This document shows positions 63,231 through 64,000 of a stretch of 64,000 nt of DNA, piece by piece; the first letter of the stretch is position 1, and each line of letters opens with the position of its first letter. The notes under the pieces are model-generated. The model worked only from the letters and a program-made list of their open reading frames with translations, was not told the DNA's origin and did not search any database. Location of the stretch: contig NC_014931.1 of the NCBI RefSeq assembly GCF_000184745.1, positions 4,836,001 through 4,900,000 on the forward strand. The letters are read 5' to 3'. Made by a program: the position numbers and the translations under genes. Source of the DNA: Variovorax paradoxus EPS. GTDB lineage: Bacteria > Pseudomonadota > Gammaproteobacteria > Burkholderiales > Burkholderiaceae_C.

Positions 63231-64000
63231 TCGCTGCGACTCATCAGGTATTTGCCCACGCGGGGATGCGCCTCGATGAGTCCTCCCAGCCGCCCGAACA
63301 GGCCATCGAAGCAGCCGAGCACGAGCGCGATGGTCTTCTTCAGGCGATCGCGCTCGAACATCAGCATGGGCAGGATCTGCTTGAGCGTGTAGACGTTGAC
63401 GAAAAGAATCGCGGGAAAGGCGCGCACATGCGCCCGCGAAAGGTCCAGCGCATTGCGCGCGATGTAGTAGCGCCGCGCGGCCGGATAGTTGATGAAATGG
63501 ATCTTCCAGCCGAACAGCGACCGGGCCTGGATGTCGCCGATCTGGTGCCGCAGCACGACGTGCGGATTCAGGTACAGCGGCACCTCGCGGCCGAGGGCGC
63601 GCATGCAGTAATCGGTGTCCACGTGGTCGATCACGTAGCGCTCGTCGAACCGGCCGACCTTGGCCCAGGCGCCGCGCGAAATCAGCGAGCCCGAAGAGAT
63701 CATGAAGGCGCAGCGCATCAGCGGCTCGGTGAAGGGCCGCCGAAGGTCGAACTGGTAGACGCGCTTGCCCTCAAGACCGAATTGCGGGATCAGCGCGTCC
63801 AGGTTCGTGTCGTGAACGAGCGGGCCGATCAGGAAGGCCGCGTCTTCCCCGCGTTCGCCCTCGCCCGCCCTGCCCCGGGCCACCATCGCGGCCTCGCACA
63901 TGGCATCGAAGTAGCCGGGCGGCAGCTTCGAATCCTGATCGAGCAGGAAGAAGAGTTCGGCGCCCCGCGCTTCGAGGTCGACGATGCCGCAGTTGAAGGC
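63227..64000 (-). CDS. GT2-family glycosyltransferase (rhamnosyltransferase-like), N-terminus cut
   Basis: The frame is open from the right edge to the stop at 63227, giving 257 residues of the C-terminal part; the start is outside the window. A GT-A fold is visible: FFLLDQDSKLPPGYFDAM, which holds the DxD-like metal and nucleotide-sugar site, FMISSGSLISRGAWAKVGRF, and the acceptor-side DTDYCMRALGREV. The arrangement resembles rhamnosyltransferases of surface polysaccharide synthesis. Its stop overlaps the MFS start (GTGA). Confidence 0.85.
   Translation of the reverse strand, partial: AFNCGIVDLEARGAELFFLLDQDSKLPPGYFDAMCEAAMVARGRAGEGERGEDAAFLIGPLVHDTNLDALIPQFGLEGKRVYQFDLRRPFTEPLMRCAFMISSGSLISRGAWAKVGRFDERYVIDHVDTDYCMRALGREVPLYLNPHVVLRHQIGDIQARSLFGWKIHFINYPAARRYYIARNALDLSRAHVRAFPAILFVNVYTLKQILPMLMFERDRLKKTIALVLGCFDGLFGRLGGLIEAHPRVGKYLMSRSE

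Overview
The window is GC-rich (about two thirds G+C) chromosomal DNA from a beta-proteobacterium. Gene content (many Bug-type solute receptors, MocR, GlxA and LysR regulators, xdhAB beside a BMP-type nucleoside importer, sulfonate-type receptors) fits the Comamonadaceae of the Burkholderiales, most likely Variovorax or a close relative. That placement is an inference from protein content, not from a marker gene. I see no rRNA, tRNA, CRISPR array, insertion sequence, integrase or prophage gene, so this is a metabolic and regulatory part of a chromosome rather than a mobile island. Genes are densely packed: no gene-free stretch exceeds 300 bases.

Layout. 1-4090: a von Willebrand A protein (cut by the left edge), a zinc-ribbon pseudokinase, a CorC-type CBS membrane protein and apaH. 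4122-8810: an exported M20 peptidase, a GNAT acetyltransferase, a divergent MocR regulator and a small LuxR-type regulator. 9020-18826: a sulfur-scavenging region with an AraC regulator, three sulfonate/taurine-type periplasmic receptors, a class II aldolase, an SsuD-like monooxygenase, and an overlapping four-gene operon (acyl-CoA-dehydrogenase-like flavoprotein, receptor, cysteine dioxygenase, four-domain rhodanese). 18954-22502: a small lipoprotein, rhlE, a YpfJ-type metallopeptidase and dcd. 22579-25071: guanine deaminase with a purine-type BMP receptor. 25161-37673: an SDR, two GlxA regulators, two MFS exporters, a lipoprotein acylase with its AraC neighbour, a LysR, adenosine deaminase and a lipid-anchored DJ-1 protein. 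37713-43665: a carboxylate catabolic cluster (two Bug receptors, one frameshifted; amidohydrolase; CoA transferase; CitE-like lyase; divergent LysR). 43785-50153: a possible cyclic-di-GMP module (PAS-GGDEF protein, MshEN-type GspE/PilB ATPase, EAL protein) and a small secreted protein. 50226-61785: a one-direction purine block (xdhA, xdhB, LysR, NCS2 permease, complete BMP-type ABC importer). 61971-64000: an MFS exporter overlapping a glycosyltransferase cut by the right edge.

Together the genes describe a nutrient scavenger. Purines would enter through the NCS2 permease and the ABC importer. GuaD, Add and XdhAB would deaminate and oxidise them to urate. Organosulfur compounds would be bound by three receptors and desulfonated or oxidised. 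The receptors' permease and ATPase genes are not here, and xdhC is also absent from the window.

The items most worth following up are: the orphan sulfur receptors with the coupled dioxygenase-rhodanese operon; the GGDEF / MshEN-ATPase / EAL cluster without secretion genes; the VWA plus pseudokinase pair; the one-base frameshift in a Bug receptor; the membrane-anchored DJ-1 protein beside a GlxA regulator; and several near-perfect inverted repeats upstream of regulator genes.
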